64,000 nucleotides of DNA from Bin80 sp965261255. Lineage in GTDB: Bacteria; Bacteroidota; Rhodothermia; Rhodothermales; Bin80. A program made the translations under genes and the position numbers. A model generated the notes under the pieces. It was not told the origin of the DNA. It ran no database searches and saw only the letters and a program-made list of their open reading frames with translations. Shown piece by piece: positions 7,450 to 16,362 of this stretch. The stretch is taken from the NCBI GenBank assembly GCA_965261255.1, contig CBDHCQ010000004.1:744001-808000 (forward strand). The letters are read 5' to 3'. Position 1 is the stretch's first letter. Every line of letters begins with the position of its first letter.

Positions 7450-8736
7450 ATGTATACCTTCCATCGACAACATGTTAATCGCTTGATAGAGCTTATATCA
7501 AGTAGCTCTCATATGCGGGTTATTGCCATTATTGGTCCTCGCCAAGTTGGTAAAACCACCATTGCTCTCCAAGCCCGCCAGAAGTTGACTGAATTAGGGT
7601 TCACGTGCCGGTATGTTTCCTTTGACGATCCAGGTTTGAATACGCCGGACTGGCCCAGAGATGCACATATCTTTGATACCACACAGATTGAAAAATTTGC
7701 AAATCCAAAGACTCTTGTAGGCATATGGGAGAATGCCCGTGAGGCTTCGTTAGGATCACCCCGGGGACATGTCTTGTTTTTGGATGAAGTTCAAATCATC
7801 CCAGACTGGTCAAATTACGTCAAGGGGCTATGGGACAGGGACCGTCGAGAGGGTTACCCCCTCCATGTGGTAATCTTAGGATCAGCTGTCTGGCGGATGC
7901 TTGTTGGTCGTAGTGAAAGTCTCGCAGGTCGTTTCGATGAGCTTTCAGTCAAACACTGGTCGCTTCCAGAGATGACAAGGGTATTCGGTCTGACGCCTGA
8001 GCAATTTATTTTTTACGGTGGCTATCCCGCCTCTTGGCCAGACGAATCCAAGAAATCGCGGATTGATTATTGGCGTGAGTACATCACTAAGACAATCGTA
8101 GGCTCCGTGATTGGTCGAGACATTGTATCGCTTACACAGATAAAGAAACCTGCCTTGATGCGCCAGTTAATAGATATCACGCCCAACTACTCTGGTCGGA
8201 TCATGGCATACAACAAGCTCTTAGGCCTACTTCAAGACAAAGGCAATGCAACAACTGTTAAACATTACCTGGACTTGCTTTCTGATGCGGGTCTAATTGC
8301 CACACTATTTCGATATACCCCAACTCCATACCTAGGCATGACCTCGCGCCCCAAGTTTAATGTTCTGAACACGGCGCTTATGACGGCACCTTCCGGTTAT
8401 TCATTCAAGGAGGCACAAGGTGACCGGCCCTTTTGGGGTCGTGTCGTGGAGAGCGCAGTGGGTGCCCATTTATGCAATACACGGAATACTGCAACCCGAA
8501 TTCATTATTGGCGTGACAAAGATGGCGCGCATGAGGTTGATTTTGTCGTCTCACGCGGTCCTCATCTCCTTGGTGTGGAGGTCAAGAGCGGTAAGAAACT
8601 GGCAAATCGTGGATTAGAAGCATTTAAAGGTCGCTTTCCGCACGCCAAAAAAATGATAGTGGGGCCAAGCGGTATTCCGTTCAACGAGTTTTTCTCGCTT
8701 ACCGCCGATGAATGGATTGATTATCCGCGAATTTGA
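7450..8736 (+). CDS. AAA ATPase with DUF4143-type C-terminal nuclease-like domain (cassette A, gene 1)
   Basis: 428 residues. Walker A is GPRQVGKTT (29-37) and Walker B is VLFLDEVQ (108-115). The middle carries LRDRR-like and GSAVWRM blocks (sensor 1 region) and FYGGYPAS, typical of the AAA_14/DUF4143 family. A winged-helix-like segment (about 230-300) is followed by a restriction-endonuclease-like core: D364 in EVDFVV and E377-x-K379 in GVEVKSG, the PD-(D/E)XK pattern. The family is widespread, of unsettled function, and often sits in mobile or defence loci. The stop lies two bases before the ATG of the large NACHT-like gene, so the two are a unit. A homologue of identical length, with nuclease residues at the same positions, is at 30529-31815. 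Confidence 0.85.
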   Translation: MYTFHRQHVNRLIELISSSSHMRVIAIIGPRQVGKTTIALQARQKLTELGFTCRYVSFDDPGLNTPDWPRDAHIFDTTQIEKFANPKTLVGIWENAREASLGSPRGHVLFLDEVQIIPDWSNYVKGLWDRDRREGYPLHVVILGSAVWRMLVGRSESLAGRFDELSVKHWSLPEMTRVFGLTPEQFIFYGGYPASWPDESKKSRIDYWREYITKTIVGSVIGRDIVSLTQIKKPALMRQLIDITPNYSGRIMAYNKLLGLLQDKGNATTVKHYLDLLSDAGLIATLFRYTPTPYLGMTSRPKFNVLNTALMTAPSGYSFKEAQGDRPFWGRVVESAVGAHLCNTRNTATRIHYWRDKDGAHEVDFVVSRGPHLLGVEVKSGKKLANRGLEAFKGRFPHAKKMIVGPSGIPFNEFFSLTADEWIDYPRI

Positions 8737-8738
8737 TT

Positions 8739-11700
8739 ATGCGACCCATATCGCGTACTGTCAGCTTGATTGAACCCCGAAACGATCGGCGTTTTGGGCA
8801 AGATGGACTATCCCTGCAAGACTTTGATTCTGATCGCGGTTACGTTCTTCTTGGAGAACCAGGAATGGGTAAGAGCACAGAGTTTGATGCTGCGACTCGT
8901 GGTATTGATGGCACACATCTTACTTCTGCCCGAAGATTTATCCGGTCGAATTTGGACCGTCACCCAGAATGGCGAAAAGGAACAATCTTCGTTGATGGCC
9001 TTGATGAGATGCGTGTTAGTGGAGGAGATCCAAGAGCAGTACTGGACAAAATTATCTATGGTCTAGAAGCATTGGGAATCCCCAAATTTCGATTGTCCTG
9101 CCGCTCTGCCAACTGGCTGGGCTCTGGCGACCGGAAAGAGCTAGGTCCACTTTCAGGCTCTGAAGAAATCCCAGTACTCCAATTGAACCCGCTGAATAAC
9201 GACAGCATTCGGGAGATCGTCTCTCAACGGGGACAAGATGCAAATACATTCCTTCAGCAAGCTCGTGAGCACGGCATGGATGCCTTACTTGGGAATCCTC
9301 AATTGCTTGACTTCCTGATAACGTCCATAAAAGCAGCAGGCTGGCCTGGTAGCCAATTAATAATGCTTGAAAACGCCTGCCGAGAACTCGCCCGAGAACG
9401 AAATAAAGAACATCTTGATGCCAAATCATCGGGTTCACTGCAGTCCCGGGAAGCAATCTTAACGGCAGCCGGAAAGCTATCCGCGTATATGCTGATCGCA
9501 AATAAGACTGGCTGGACAAGGGATGATACGGACGATCCTGAAATTTTATCTATACTTGATTTGGAACACAATCAAGTTATGTGCCTCCAGGCAGCTCTGG
9601 ACTCAAGAATCTTTAAAGGATCTATCCGCTCTAAAATTCCGATCCATCGCCTTGTAGCCGAATTCCTCGGGGCCCGCTATCTGAATAATAAAATTCAGAA
9701 TGGCCTAAGTGTTCGGCGCGCACTCTCCCTCCTCATGGAGCACAATGGCCTTCTCTTTTCTGATCTAAGAGTGCTTGCCGCATGGCTCGCCGCGTTGAAC
9801 GTCCAGGCGAGAGCAATTCTGATTCAAGTAGACCCAAGCACAGTTGCCTTCAACGGAGATACCAGAGGCTTTAGATGCACTGAGCGAAGTCAACTATTCG
9901 CGAGCCTGGAACAACAAATTCATTCTAACTTCGGCTGGCCTTTCGCTGCCGATAGCAGGGCCTTAATAGGAAATGAAGGCATATCAATCATTCAAGATTT
10001 AACGAATTCGCCTGAACGCTCAAGAAACAGGCAAACGCTGATTTCTTCTATCCTTTGGCGATTATCACAAACGGATTCCCATACGAGCGCGTCAGATTGG
10101 AGAACTAATCGCGAAATCTTGATGAAAATCGTTCGCGATCAAAGTTGGCAATCAGATGTCCGCTGCGAAGCACTTGCTGCCTTGAACAGGATACTTCACC
10201 ACACCCCACAGCGCAATACTTTACTGAGGGGCATACTAAAGGAATTGCAAGAAAAACGTATATCGGACGAGAAACATGATCTACTAGGTACACTGCTAGA
10301 TCTCATCTACCCTGATGGGTTACGTCCTGCTAAGATATGGGATTACCTCGTAGCGGGACCAGCTACTAATTATCGTGGTTGCTTCCAAGATTTTATTGTA
10401 AGCCTCGTTCATCGATCAAACGAGAGCCAGATCAAAGAATTACTGGACTCTCTATGTGATCGTGCTTCTGAAGCCGTCCCAAAATTAGAAGACCAAGGAC
10501 TTTCAGGTATTTTGATCCATCTTCTTGCAAGGGGTTTGGGATTGTTTGGAGATGAGTTGAGTATTCCAGAGTTATACCGATGGTTTAAGCTTGTTGAATT
10601 CGACTACAGTTTGTCACAACTAATTCCAGTTCGCACATCACGGCCGAGTTTGAGCAGTTACGGTGAAGCGAACAGCGCAATCCGCAATTGGCTGAATCAG
10701 CGTAAGAGCATCCAGTATAGTCTCATTGAACACGGTTTGTTAACTGAGGAATTGAAGATCGGTAGTAAATTTCTCACAAAAACCGTAGCACTCAAATTCG
10801 TGGGCAAGAGTGCACCAGATGGGATTCGCTTATGGTGTCTTGAGCGTGCGGTACAACTTTGGGACTCAAATCAAGACGTGGCAAGAAAGCTCGCATCGTT
10901 GTCCGCCCTGGAGCAAGAGGGCTGGGAGCCGCCCCTCCCCGATGCAAAAATTGCCTCTTCAGTGTCCGATATACCTGGATTAATCCAGTGGAATGATCAA
11001 CGCCTAAAGGATAACTCCCAGGCTGAGCTTGAGATGAGTGAGATCAGGGAGAAACCGGAAGCAATCCGAGGCGTCGATCTAAAACAAAAGCAGGAAAAAC
11101 TTGAAATTATTCGCCAACAACAAACCGAATTAGAAAAGGGGCAGTGCATGCCCGTAATTCTTGATGAGCTTGCCCGTATTTATTTTGACAATCCCGGCAC
11201 AGATGAAAATAATCCGCAGACTTGCCTACTGTCATACTTTGAAGGTGATGATGGTCTCGTGCAAGCAACACTGGCGGGATTTCGCAGCCTACTGGACCGG
11301 GATAACCTCCCGGATCTTGATCAAATTACTCAACTCTACGAGGATGGCCAGAAATCATACTTTGCGCTCCCTTTTCTTGCGGGAATGGAAGAGGCATACA
11401 AAGCGAGTAATGATCTGAGTCATCTCTCTGAAACGGGAATTCGGCGAGCACTGGGATTTTATCTGATTACAGAATTACCTAGCCAGCGATCCCGTTTCGT
11501 TGATCATTATAGTAATCGTGGCAAATTTCCAGCGTGGTATAAGCAGGCCCTTCAGTTCTATCCAGAGGCCGTGGCTGATTCGCTGGTTTCAGTGCACAAC
11601 GCAGACGTTCGCGCCCAAAACCCGCCAAATGACCACATGTATGAGATGGTCTACAACCCAGCCTACGCTCATGTAGCGAAGCTCGCTGTGCCCCGAATGT

Positions 11701-12923
11701 TTACCGTGTTTCCTTCCCGATGCAGTGTCCGTAAACTGGAATCTCTATGTTTGGTCCTCTGGAGTGGGATTCGGAACAACGGGATGTCCACGAGAGCATT
11801 GAAGAATATTGTCCTAAAACGGTTAAATCGTAAGCGGATGGACATAGGTCAACAGGCCCAATGGCTGGGTGCAGGATTGTTCGCCGACAGGGAGATCTTT
11901 ATTCCAAAGCTGATCAACTTTCTCTCCACCGGAGAGGAAATTCGTATGCACCATGTCATTGATTTTCTTGTTCCCACGAAACGTATGCTGCTTCCTCCGG
12001 AAAGCCTCAATGAATGGAATCCTGACGAGATTCGCCAGCTTATCCAAACATTTGGGAGACGAATACATCCACCTGTTTCTTCAGTGCACATAGGTTTTGA
12101 TAGAGGTGAGCAGAGAATCAGAACGAACTTTCATGTCCTCTTTGCACATTGGATCGTAGAGCTGGAAAGACGTACTTGCGATGATGCACGGAAGGCCCTG
12201 GATATACTGGCATCCGATTCTGGCTTACAAGCCTGGAAACAAAAAATTGTACCCGCTCAGGAAAGACAAGCTAGATACCGTCGTGCGGCAAAGCATTCGG
12301 ATCTAAGCCTAGAACAGATTCAGGAAACTCTTGATAGTGGCTCCCCGGCAAATGCTGCAGACCTTATAGGCCTAACACTTGATGCCCTTGAAAAACTGGC
12401 GGATGAGATACGTGATGGTTCAGCTAACGGCTGGCGTCAATATTGGGACTGGGACCAGAAGCCTCGTAGCCCCTCAAGGCCAAAACCCGAAAACGACTGC
12501 CGAGACATACTACTTTCGGGCTTAGCAACAGTACTTGAAAGGTATCAAGCTGATGCGCAGCCAGAGGGGCATTACGCAGATGATCGAAGAGCAGATATCC
12601 GAATATCGCACGGCTCTAACCTAGCGATTCCGATCGAAATCAAGAAAAATTCACACGTAGATCTGTGGCGTGGCATAACCGATCAACTTGTACCAAAATA
12701 CACACGAGATCCAAAGTCTGACGGTTACGGAATTTATTTGGTGTTCTGGTTTGGCAAAGAATATATGAAGGTTGTTTCACCAGATGGAGGCATTCCGCAA
12801 GAACCGACAGAACTAAAAGACTTGATTGAAAAGCAGCTTGATCCAGAAATCAGTAAAAGAATCCATGTTGCAATCATTGATGTGGCCCGATCTGGAAGAT
12901 TTAGTGAGTCGGGGAGCCCGTGA
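8739..12923 (+). CDS. Large NACHT-like STAND NTPase with C-terminal PD-(D/E)XK nuclease domain (cassette A, gene 2)
   Basis: 1394 residues from the ATG at 8739. The NTPase is at the very N-terminus: Walker A GEPGMGKST (39-47) and the NACHT-style Walker B IFVDGLDE (83-90). An LNPLNNDSI block follows. The next thousand residues are alpha-helical with repeated hydrophobic pairs, resembling a HEAT/TPR-like superhelix, with a charged coiled-coil segment near 770-800. The last ~110 residues form a nuclease-like core: D1286 in ADIRIS, E1300-x-K1302 in IPIEIKK, then QLVPKY, like the Q...Y motif of RecB-type nucleases. Known bacterial Avs proteins have an N-terminal effector and C-terminal sensor, so the order here (NTPase, helical repeats, nuclease) is reversed. 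Role inferred, not shown: nucleic-acid sensing and cleavage in defence. Homologue at 26357-30532. Confidence 0.8.
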   Translation: MRPISRTVSLIEPRNDRRFGQDGLSLQDFDSDRGYVLLGEPGMGKSTEFDAATRGIDGTHLTSARRFIRSNLDRHPEWRKGTIFVDGLDEMRVSGGDPRAVLDKIIYGLEALGIPKFRLSCRSANWLGSGDRKELGPLSGSEEIPVLQLNPLNNDSIREIVSQRGQDANTFLQQAREHGMDALLGNPQLLDFLITSIKAAGWPGSQLIMLENACRELARERNKEHLDAKSSGSLQSREAILTAAGKLSAYMLIANKTGWTRDDTDDPEILSILDLEHNQVMCLQAALDSRIFKGSIRSKIPIHRLVAEFLGARYLNNKIQNGLSVRRALSLLMEHNGLLFSDLRVLAAWLAALNVQARAILIQVDPSTVAFNGDTRGFRCTERSQLFASLEQQIHSNFGWPFAADSRALIGNEGISIIQDLTNSPERSRNRQTLISSILWRLSQTDSHTSASDWRTNREILMKIVRDQSWQSDVRCEALAALNRILHHTPQRNTLLRGILKELQEKRISDEKHDLLGTLLDLIYPDGLRPAKIWDYLVAGPATNYRGCFQDFIVSLVHRSNESQIKELLDSLCDRASEAVPKLEDQGLSGILIHLLARGLGLFGDELSIPELYRWFKLVEFDYSLSQLIPVRTSRPSLSSYGEANSAIRNWLNQRKSIQYSLIEHGLLTEELKIGSKFLTKTVALKFVGKSAPDGIRLWCLERAVQLWDSNQDVARKLASLSALEQEGWEPPLPDAKIASSVSDIPGLIQWNDQRLKDNSQAELEMSEIREKPEAIRGVDLKQKQEKLEIIRQQQTELEKGQCMPVILDELARIYFDNPGTDENNPQTCLLSYFEGDDGLVQATLAGFRSLLDRDNLPDLDQITQLYEDGQKSYFALPFLAGMEEAYKASNDLSHLSETGIRRALGFYLITELPSQRSRFVDHYSNRGKFPAWYKQALQFYPEAVADSLVSVHNADVRAQNPPNDHMYEMVYNPAYAHVAKLAVPRMFTVFPSRCSVRKLESLCLVLWSGIRNNGMSTRALKNIVLKRLNRKRMDIGQQAQWLGAGLFADREIFIPKLINFLSTGEEIRMHHVIDFLVPTKRMLLPPESLNEWNPDEIRQLIQTFGRRIHPPVSSVHIGFDRGEQRIRTNFHVLFAHWIVELERRTCDDARKALDILASDSGLQAWKQKIVPAQERQARYRRAAKHSDLSLEQIQETLDSGSPANAADLIGLTLDALEKLADEIRDGSANGWRQYWDWDQKPRSPSRPKPENDCRDILLSGLATVLERYQADAQPEGHYADDRRADIRISHGSNLAIPIEIKKNSHVDLWRGITDQLVPKYTRDPKSDGYGIYLVFWFGKEYMKVVSPDGGIPQEPTELKDLIEKQLDPEISKRIHVAIIDVARSGRFSESGSP

Positions 12924-13030
12924 AACGGGTCTGTAGGAAGGAGCTCAAAGAATTGATGAAACCAGGTAACGGATACTTCAAGGATATCAAATATGATTGC
13001 GACAAATTAGGAGAATATGTCCAAGATTAA
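12920..13030 (+). CDS. Possible 36-residue ORF overlapping the end of cassette A
   Basis: GTG at 12920 overlaps the stop of the NACHT-like gene (GTGA) and opens a 36-residue, charged reading frame (begins VKRVCRKELKELM, ends KLGEYVQD). It may be a coupled small gene or the end of a decayed one. No homologous ORF follows cassette B, which argues against an essential component. Confidence 0.25.
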   Translation: MKRVCRKELKELMKPGNGYFKDIKYDCDKLGEYVQD

Positions 13031-13145
13031 GAAGAAACGGTGATTATTATTCCTAATTCCCCCACTGCAAAACGCACGAAATTTTTCAGGCGCGTAGCTA
13101 CAATCCGGGGAATGGATCCGTAGGTTTTTCTGGAAATCCAGTTCA

Positions 13146-13475
13146 GTGCGGTGCTTCGATCTGCTTGGATGCGGATCAACGAGACGCGCTCAATGGACGC
13201 TTCTCAAATTCACCGATAAGCACCTTAGCTATCGTGGGTCGACAAATCATACATCAGTCAATAACAGCCATGAGCAATGGACAGTGTCCACAGTAGCTTG
13301 TGAATTAGCCAATACAAACGCAATCAAATCGTTCTGGGCGGTCCCGAAATATACCTATCATGGTACATTTCACGACTTTAGCAAGAAGCACGTGAACCGT
13401 TACCTAACGCAGTTTGCGGGCAAGCACAATCTTCTCGATTATGATACGGTTGACCAAATGACGCTGATTGCGTAG
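13146..13475 (+). pseudogene. IS1595-family transposase remnant (C-terminal part)
   Basis: The frame encodes a recognisable C-terminus of an IS1595-type DDE transposase: FTDKHLSYRG, NHTSVNNSHEQW, then NAIKSFWAVPK, YHGTFHDFSKKHVNRYL and FAGKHN...DTVDQM. In intact elements these blocks read close to YRGL, HTNxIESFW and KHLxRYxxEFxGRHN. The N-terminal half, including the zinc-ribbon and first catalytic Asp, is absent, and the region upstream is not open in this frame. It is a dead fragment. It lies directly downstream of cassette A. Confidence 0.7.
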
Positions 13476-13536
13476 GAGATGGTCGAGAAGAAGTTGAAGT
13501 ACAAAACTGGGTTGGGTAGGGGTTTGAGAGAGACAA

Positions 13537-13821
13537 CTAAGGACGCTTTTTGACGACCTCCTCATACTCTTCCCGATCCATATCACACGAAACTAGTCGC
13601 TTAAAGTTTTTATTAGAAAGTTTGACTTGTCTTGCCATTTCGCCAACTAAGCCTTTAGGTAAGTCTTTTGGTCTGCTCCCGTGGCTTACACGTGTCCATA
13701 TCCCAGACAAGAACCCGTTCGACTTCCAGCGATGGTAAAAGTAAATGTGATCCTTCTTTTCATTTTGATCAAACCCCTTCTTCCTCAAGGCGGCTTTCAC
13801 CTTCCTCTTCGCCAAAGCCAT
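13537..13821 (-). CDS. Small HicA/YcfA-like protein (possible toxin)
   Basis: 94 residues, last gene of a three-gene leftward operon, six bases after the stop of the 160-residue gene. The N-terminus VKAALRKKGFDQNEKKDHIYFYH matches the HicA/YcfA layout of an alpha-helix ending in KKGF and then a beta-strand with a histidine (the catalytic site in HicA mRNA interferases is a His in a GSHxxF-type context). The C-terminus VSHGSRPKDLPKGLVGEMARQVKLSNKNF...CDMDREEYEEVV is shared by a recognised extended HicA-like subgroup. No HicB-like antitoxin is obvious in the two upstream genes, so toxin function is tentative. Confidence 0.55.
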   Translation of the reverse strand: MALAKRKVKAALRKKGFDQNEKKDHIYFYHRWKSNGFLSGIWTRVSHGSRPKDLPKGLVGEMARQVKLSNKNFKRLVSCDMDREEYEEVVKKRP

Positions 13822-13827
13822 ACTGGG

Positions 13828-14310
13828 TTATATGATAGGGACTAGGCGATAGGTCGCAAGGAGGCGCTCTCTAATTTCCAATGCTCCCTTATCCATTTCG
13901 TTTGGATCTCCCATTGCGAACACCTCCCAAGTGAGCGCCAATATTGTTTTAAATGTATCTATTAGATCTTCAATAGATTCTTCTGAGAGAGACGTATCCA
14001 AGTCTCCAGAGTCAACGGTTAGATATTGACCACATTCGGACCTTCTTACATCTAGTATTATAGGATTAGCCCGTACGAGTTTGTGGTCCTTATCAAAAGG
14101 AATCTCATGAACTGGTATTATTTGTGAATCCGTTGAGACCCAAAGGCCAAAAGATCTAGAGGGATCCCACAGCATCTCACTAGTTCCTAGATTCAGTGGG
14201 GATGTCACAGTAAGAGTGCTATCCTCTTGTTGGCTGGTTAAGGTAAGGGAACTTAAAAAAAAGTCATTGTTCTGTACAATGCCCCATCCTGTAATGCCAG
14301 AACTGATCAT
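13828..14310 (-). CDS. Hypothetical protein, middle gene of three-gene operon
   Basis: 160 residues. Its ATG overlaps the stop of the upstream 83-residue gene by one base (TAATG), so translation is probably coupled. The sequence is soluble, beta-rich in the first 100 residues (VQNNDFFLSSLTLTSQQEDSTLTV, FGLWVSTDSQIIPVHEIPF) and helical at the end (SIEDLIDTFKTILALTWEVF). No signal peptide or membrane segment. I do not recognise the family. Position directly before a HicA-like gene makes an antitoxin or partner role conceivable. Confidence 0.6.
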   Translation of the reverse strand: MISSGITGWGIVQNNDFFLSSLTLTSQQEDSTLTVTSPLNLGTSEMLWDPSRSFGLWVSTDSQIIPVHEIPFDKDHKLVRANPIILDVRRSECGQYLTVDSGDLDTSLSEESIEDLIDTFKTILALTWEVFAMGDPNEMDKGALEIRERLLATYRLVPII

Positions 14311-14561
14311 TATTCAGATCGAAGGTTAGTGGGAAGGTCAATCACCGAGAGCGAGTTGTTACTTTGTACCCTGTAGATAGGCTCACCATGTGGGTCTGGA
14401 TTCGGTGTGAGAACAACTTGTGCAATATCAATCTTGAGTCGCAATACGGCCCCATCCTCCAATTTGAGAATAATCGCATTATTCTCCTCTTCATCAATCT
14501 CCACTATTTCCGCCTCGATGAGATCTCCCGTTATAGGATCCTTAATGCGTCTTGTAGCCAT
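14310..14561 (-). CDS. Hypothetical small beta-rich protein, first gene of three-gene operon
   Basis: 83 residues, strongly acidic in the middle (EAEIVEIDEEENNAIILKLEDG) and predicted all-beta, followed by a Pro-containing tail. It resembles a small barrel or SH3-like fold by pattern only; no family is recognised. It heads the leftward operon whose next genes overlap or nearly touch it. The local DNA is more AT-rich than the neighbouring housekeeping genes, in line with acquired DNA. Confidence 0.55.
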   Translation of the reverse strand: MATRRIKDPITGDLIEAEIVEIDEEENNAIILKLEDGAVLRLKIDIAQVVLTPNPDPHGEPIYRVQSNNSLSVIDLPTNLRSE

Positions 14562-15545
14562 TTAATTGACAGAATGATTATCAGTTAAGTTAAGGGTGTG
14601 TAACAACTAGCCAGACCTCCCATTACAGGTCACACTGTCAACAGATGGTCTGTGTAGTATCCATAAAGAGATCACCGAGTTTTGATTAACCCAGTCTATT
14701 CAGCAGACAAAGGACTTGAGTGCTGAATGTTGAATGAAAAACCTCATTCTTCATCTGGGCCCCCGCCCGGTTGGTGTGCGCTTGTGAGGTACAATTATAA
14801 GAAATAATTCAGATTGTGCCACCGCAATTGTCCGCAATTCTACACAGAAAGATGCAAAAAGTGCACATTCCAACCAAGTGGACCAATTCAAACGAATTCA
14901 GTGGCTCGCTTCGTTCGTAATATTCATTTTTGATTGTCAGAATGTGGATTCCCATTTGACGGATTTCTGCAGCCCTTATGTAGTAGAGGATTTTCGGTGG
15001 CAACTTGGTTATCAGTTTTTTTGGAGGTTGGACAATTTACTGATCTCTCCAGACTGCAAGCAATGCGGGGATGCCCCTATCCATTTTGCGAAGCACAATA
15101 ATGTAGTTGACGATCAAGTGACGAATGGCTGAGTATTATTGATAGTTTGGCTTCTTAGACGCAGGGAATCAAAGCTTTAATCGATCTGTTCGGACGAATC
15201 TGAATAGATGTAGGGTAGCTTGGATATGGTGTAAGATTATTGCTGGTTCGGTATTTCAGGAATTCAGATTGTAGAATGCCCCTTAAACGCAACAAGTGTA
15301 TCAGGGCAGCTTGGGAGGCTGCACTACACAATTGCCTGCGTTTAGCTCGGTCCATGCATGAAGGTCTTGGCCGAGTCTGGATTTGTTCATACCGCCTCGA
15401 ATGATTGCTCTCTTAAAGTACCAGTCCCATGTGACACCTAATTCGTCTGCATGAAGTCTGTGAAAAACGTCAATCTCCTCCACAGGATCAGTTATATGAG
15501 TTCCCCGTCACTACGTGAACAATTTGAACCTCGTTCGGCATTGTC
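14562..15545. other. Intergenic region of about 1 kb, no confident gene
   Basis: Nothing here has convincing coding signal. A leftward frame (15301 to about 15504) reads RGTHITDPVEEIDVF, then LHADELGVTWDWYFKRAII; it looks protein-like but has no start codon with support and is probably the decayed end of a gene. A rightward 84-codon frame at 14878-15132 has odd composition and is rejected. Confidence 0.4.
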
Positions 15546-16319
15546 ATGGTAGTGCGTACTGAGGCCATTGTATTAAAATCTATACCTTTCCGAGAAACCA
15601 GCCGGCTCGTAACGCTCTATACCTTGAAGCTTGGAAAACTGACCACCGTTGCACGCGGCGCTCAATCAAGAAAGAACCTGTTCGGCTCGACTCTACAGGT
15701 GCTTTCGCACGTGCAGGCAGTGATCTATACGCGTCCGACCCGGTCAATTCAGCTTCTGACGAATTGCTCACACATCGTGGTCCATCCAGGTATATCCCGC
15801 GATCTGAAAAGACTGGCGATTGGACAGCGGATCTGCGAACTTGTTCTGGCACTTACGGAAGAAGGTGCAGATTCTCCCGAAATCTTCCATTTAATTACTC
15901 GAACACTTGGTGCACTGGGAGATCCGGCTACGGATGCGGTACTGGTACAGCTATACTTCCAACTCCATTTGACGGCGGTTTTGGGTTTTGGGCCTAGCTT
16001 CACCCGGGATGAAGTGGAGCGGGTTGGTGATTCCGGTGGATTTGTGATGCTTGATACCGGTACGATTTCGCATAAGGTAGATACGAGTTCTCGGTCGTTG
16101 GCGGCCTCGAGGGGCGTGCTCCGGGCGTTCGCCATTTTGTACAGGGCTGATTTTGATGTGATTATGCGCATGCAGCTTACGGACGAACAGCGGCGGGGGC
16201 TTTATACACTAGTTACCCGCTTTATGCGGTACCATGTACAGGATGCTTATCCTGAGCGTGGGGAAGAGGTTCTAAGCCAGATATTGGGATTAGCGCCAAA
16301 GGCGCAGAAAGGCCGTTAG
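15546..16319 (+). CDS. recO: DNA repair protein RecO
   Basis: 257 residues, close to the usual RecO size. The N-terminal OB-fold is clear (AIVLKSIPFRETSRLVTLYT, GKLTTVARGAQSRKNLFG), followed by the helical domain. In this protein the typical zinc-finger cysteines of the middle region are absent, as in many Bacteroidota RecO. RecO loads RecA onto SSB-coated single-stranded DNA together with RecR in the RecFOR pathway. It is followed after 43 bases by the hydantoinase pair on the same strand, which has no obvious functional link. Confidence 0.9.
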   Translation: MVVRTEAIVLKSIPFRETSRLVTLYTLKLGKLTTVARGAQSRKNLFGSTLQVLSHVQAVIYTRPTRSIQLLTNCSHIVVHPGISRDLKRLAIGQRICELVLALTEEGADSPEIFHLITRTLGALGDPATDAVLVQLYFQLHLTAVLGFGPSFTRDEVERVGDSGGFVMLDTGTISHKVDTSSRSLAASRGVLRAFAILYRADFDVIMRMQLTDEQRRGLYTLVTRFMRYHVQDAYPERGEEVLSQILGLAPKAQKGR

Positions 16320-16362
16320 ATGCACTGGTGCGTATCATGTCCCTTGCTAATTTACATGTGCG

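Noticed and set aside
14878..15132. 84-codon rightward frame in the 14.6-15.5 kb gap
   Set aside because: Rich in Phe, Cys and Trp without a ribosome site or recognisable pattern; opposed by an equally weak frame.
12924..15545. Prophage or integrative element
   Set aside because: No integrase, structural phage gene or att-like duplicate next to the tRNA genes was found.
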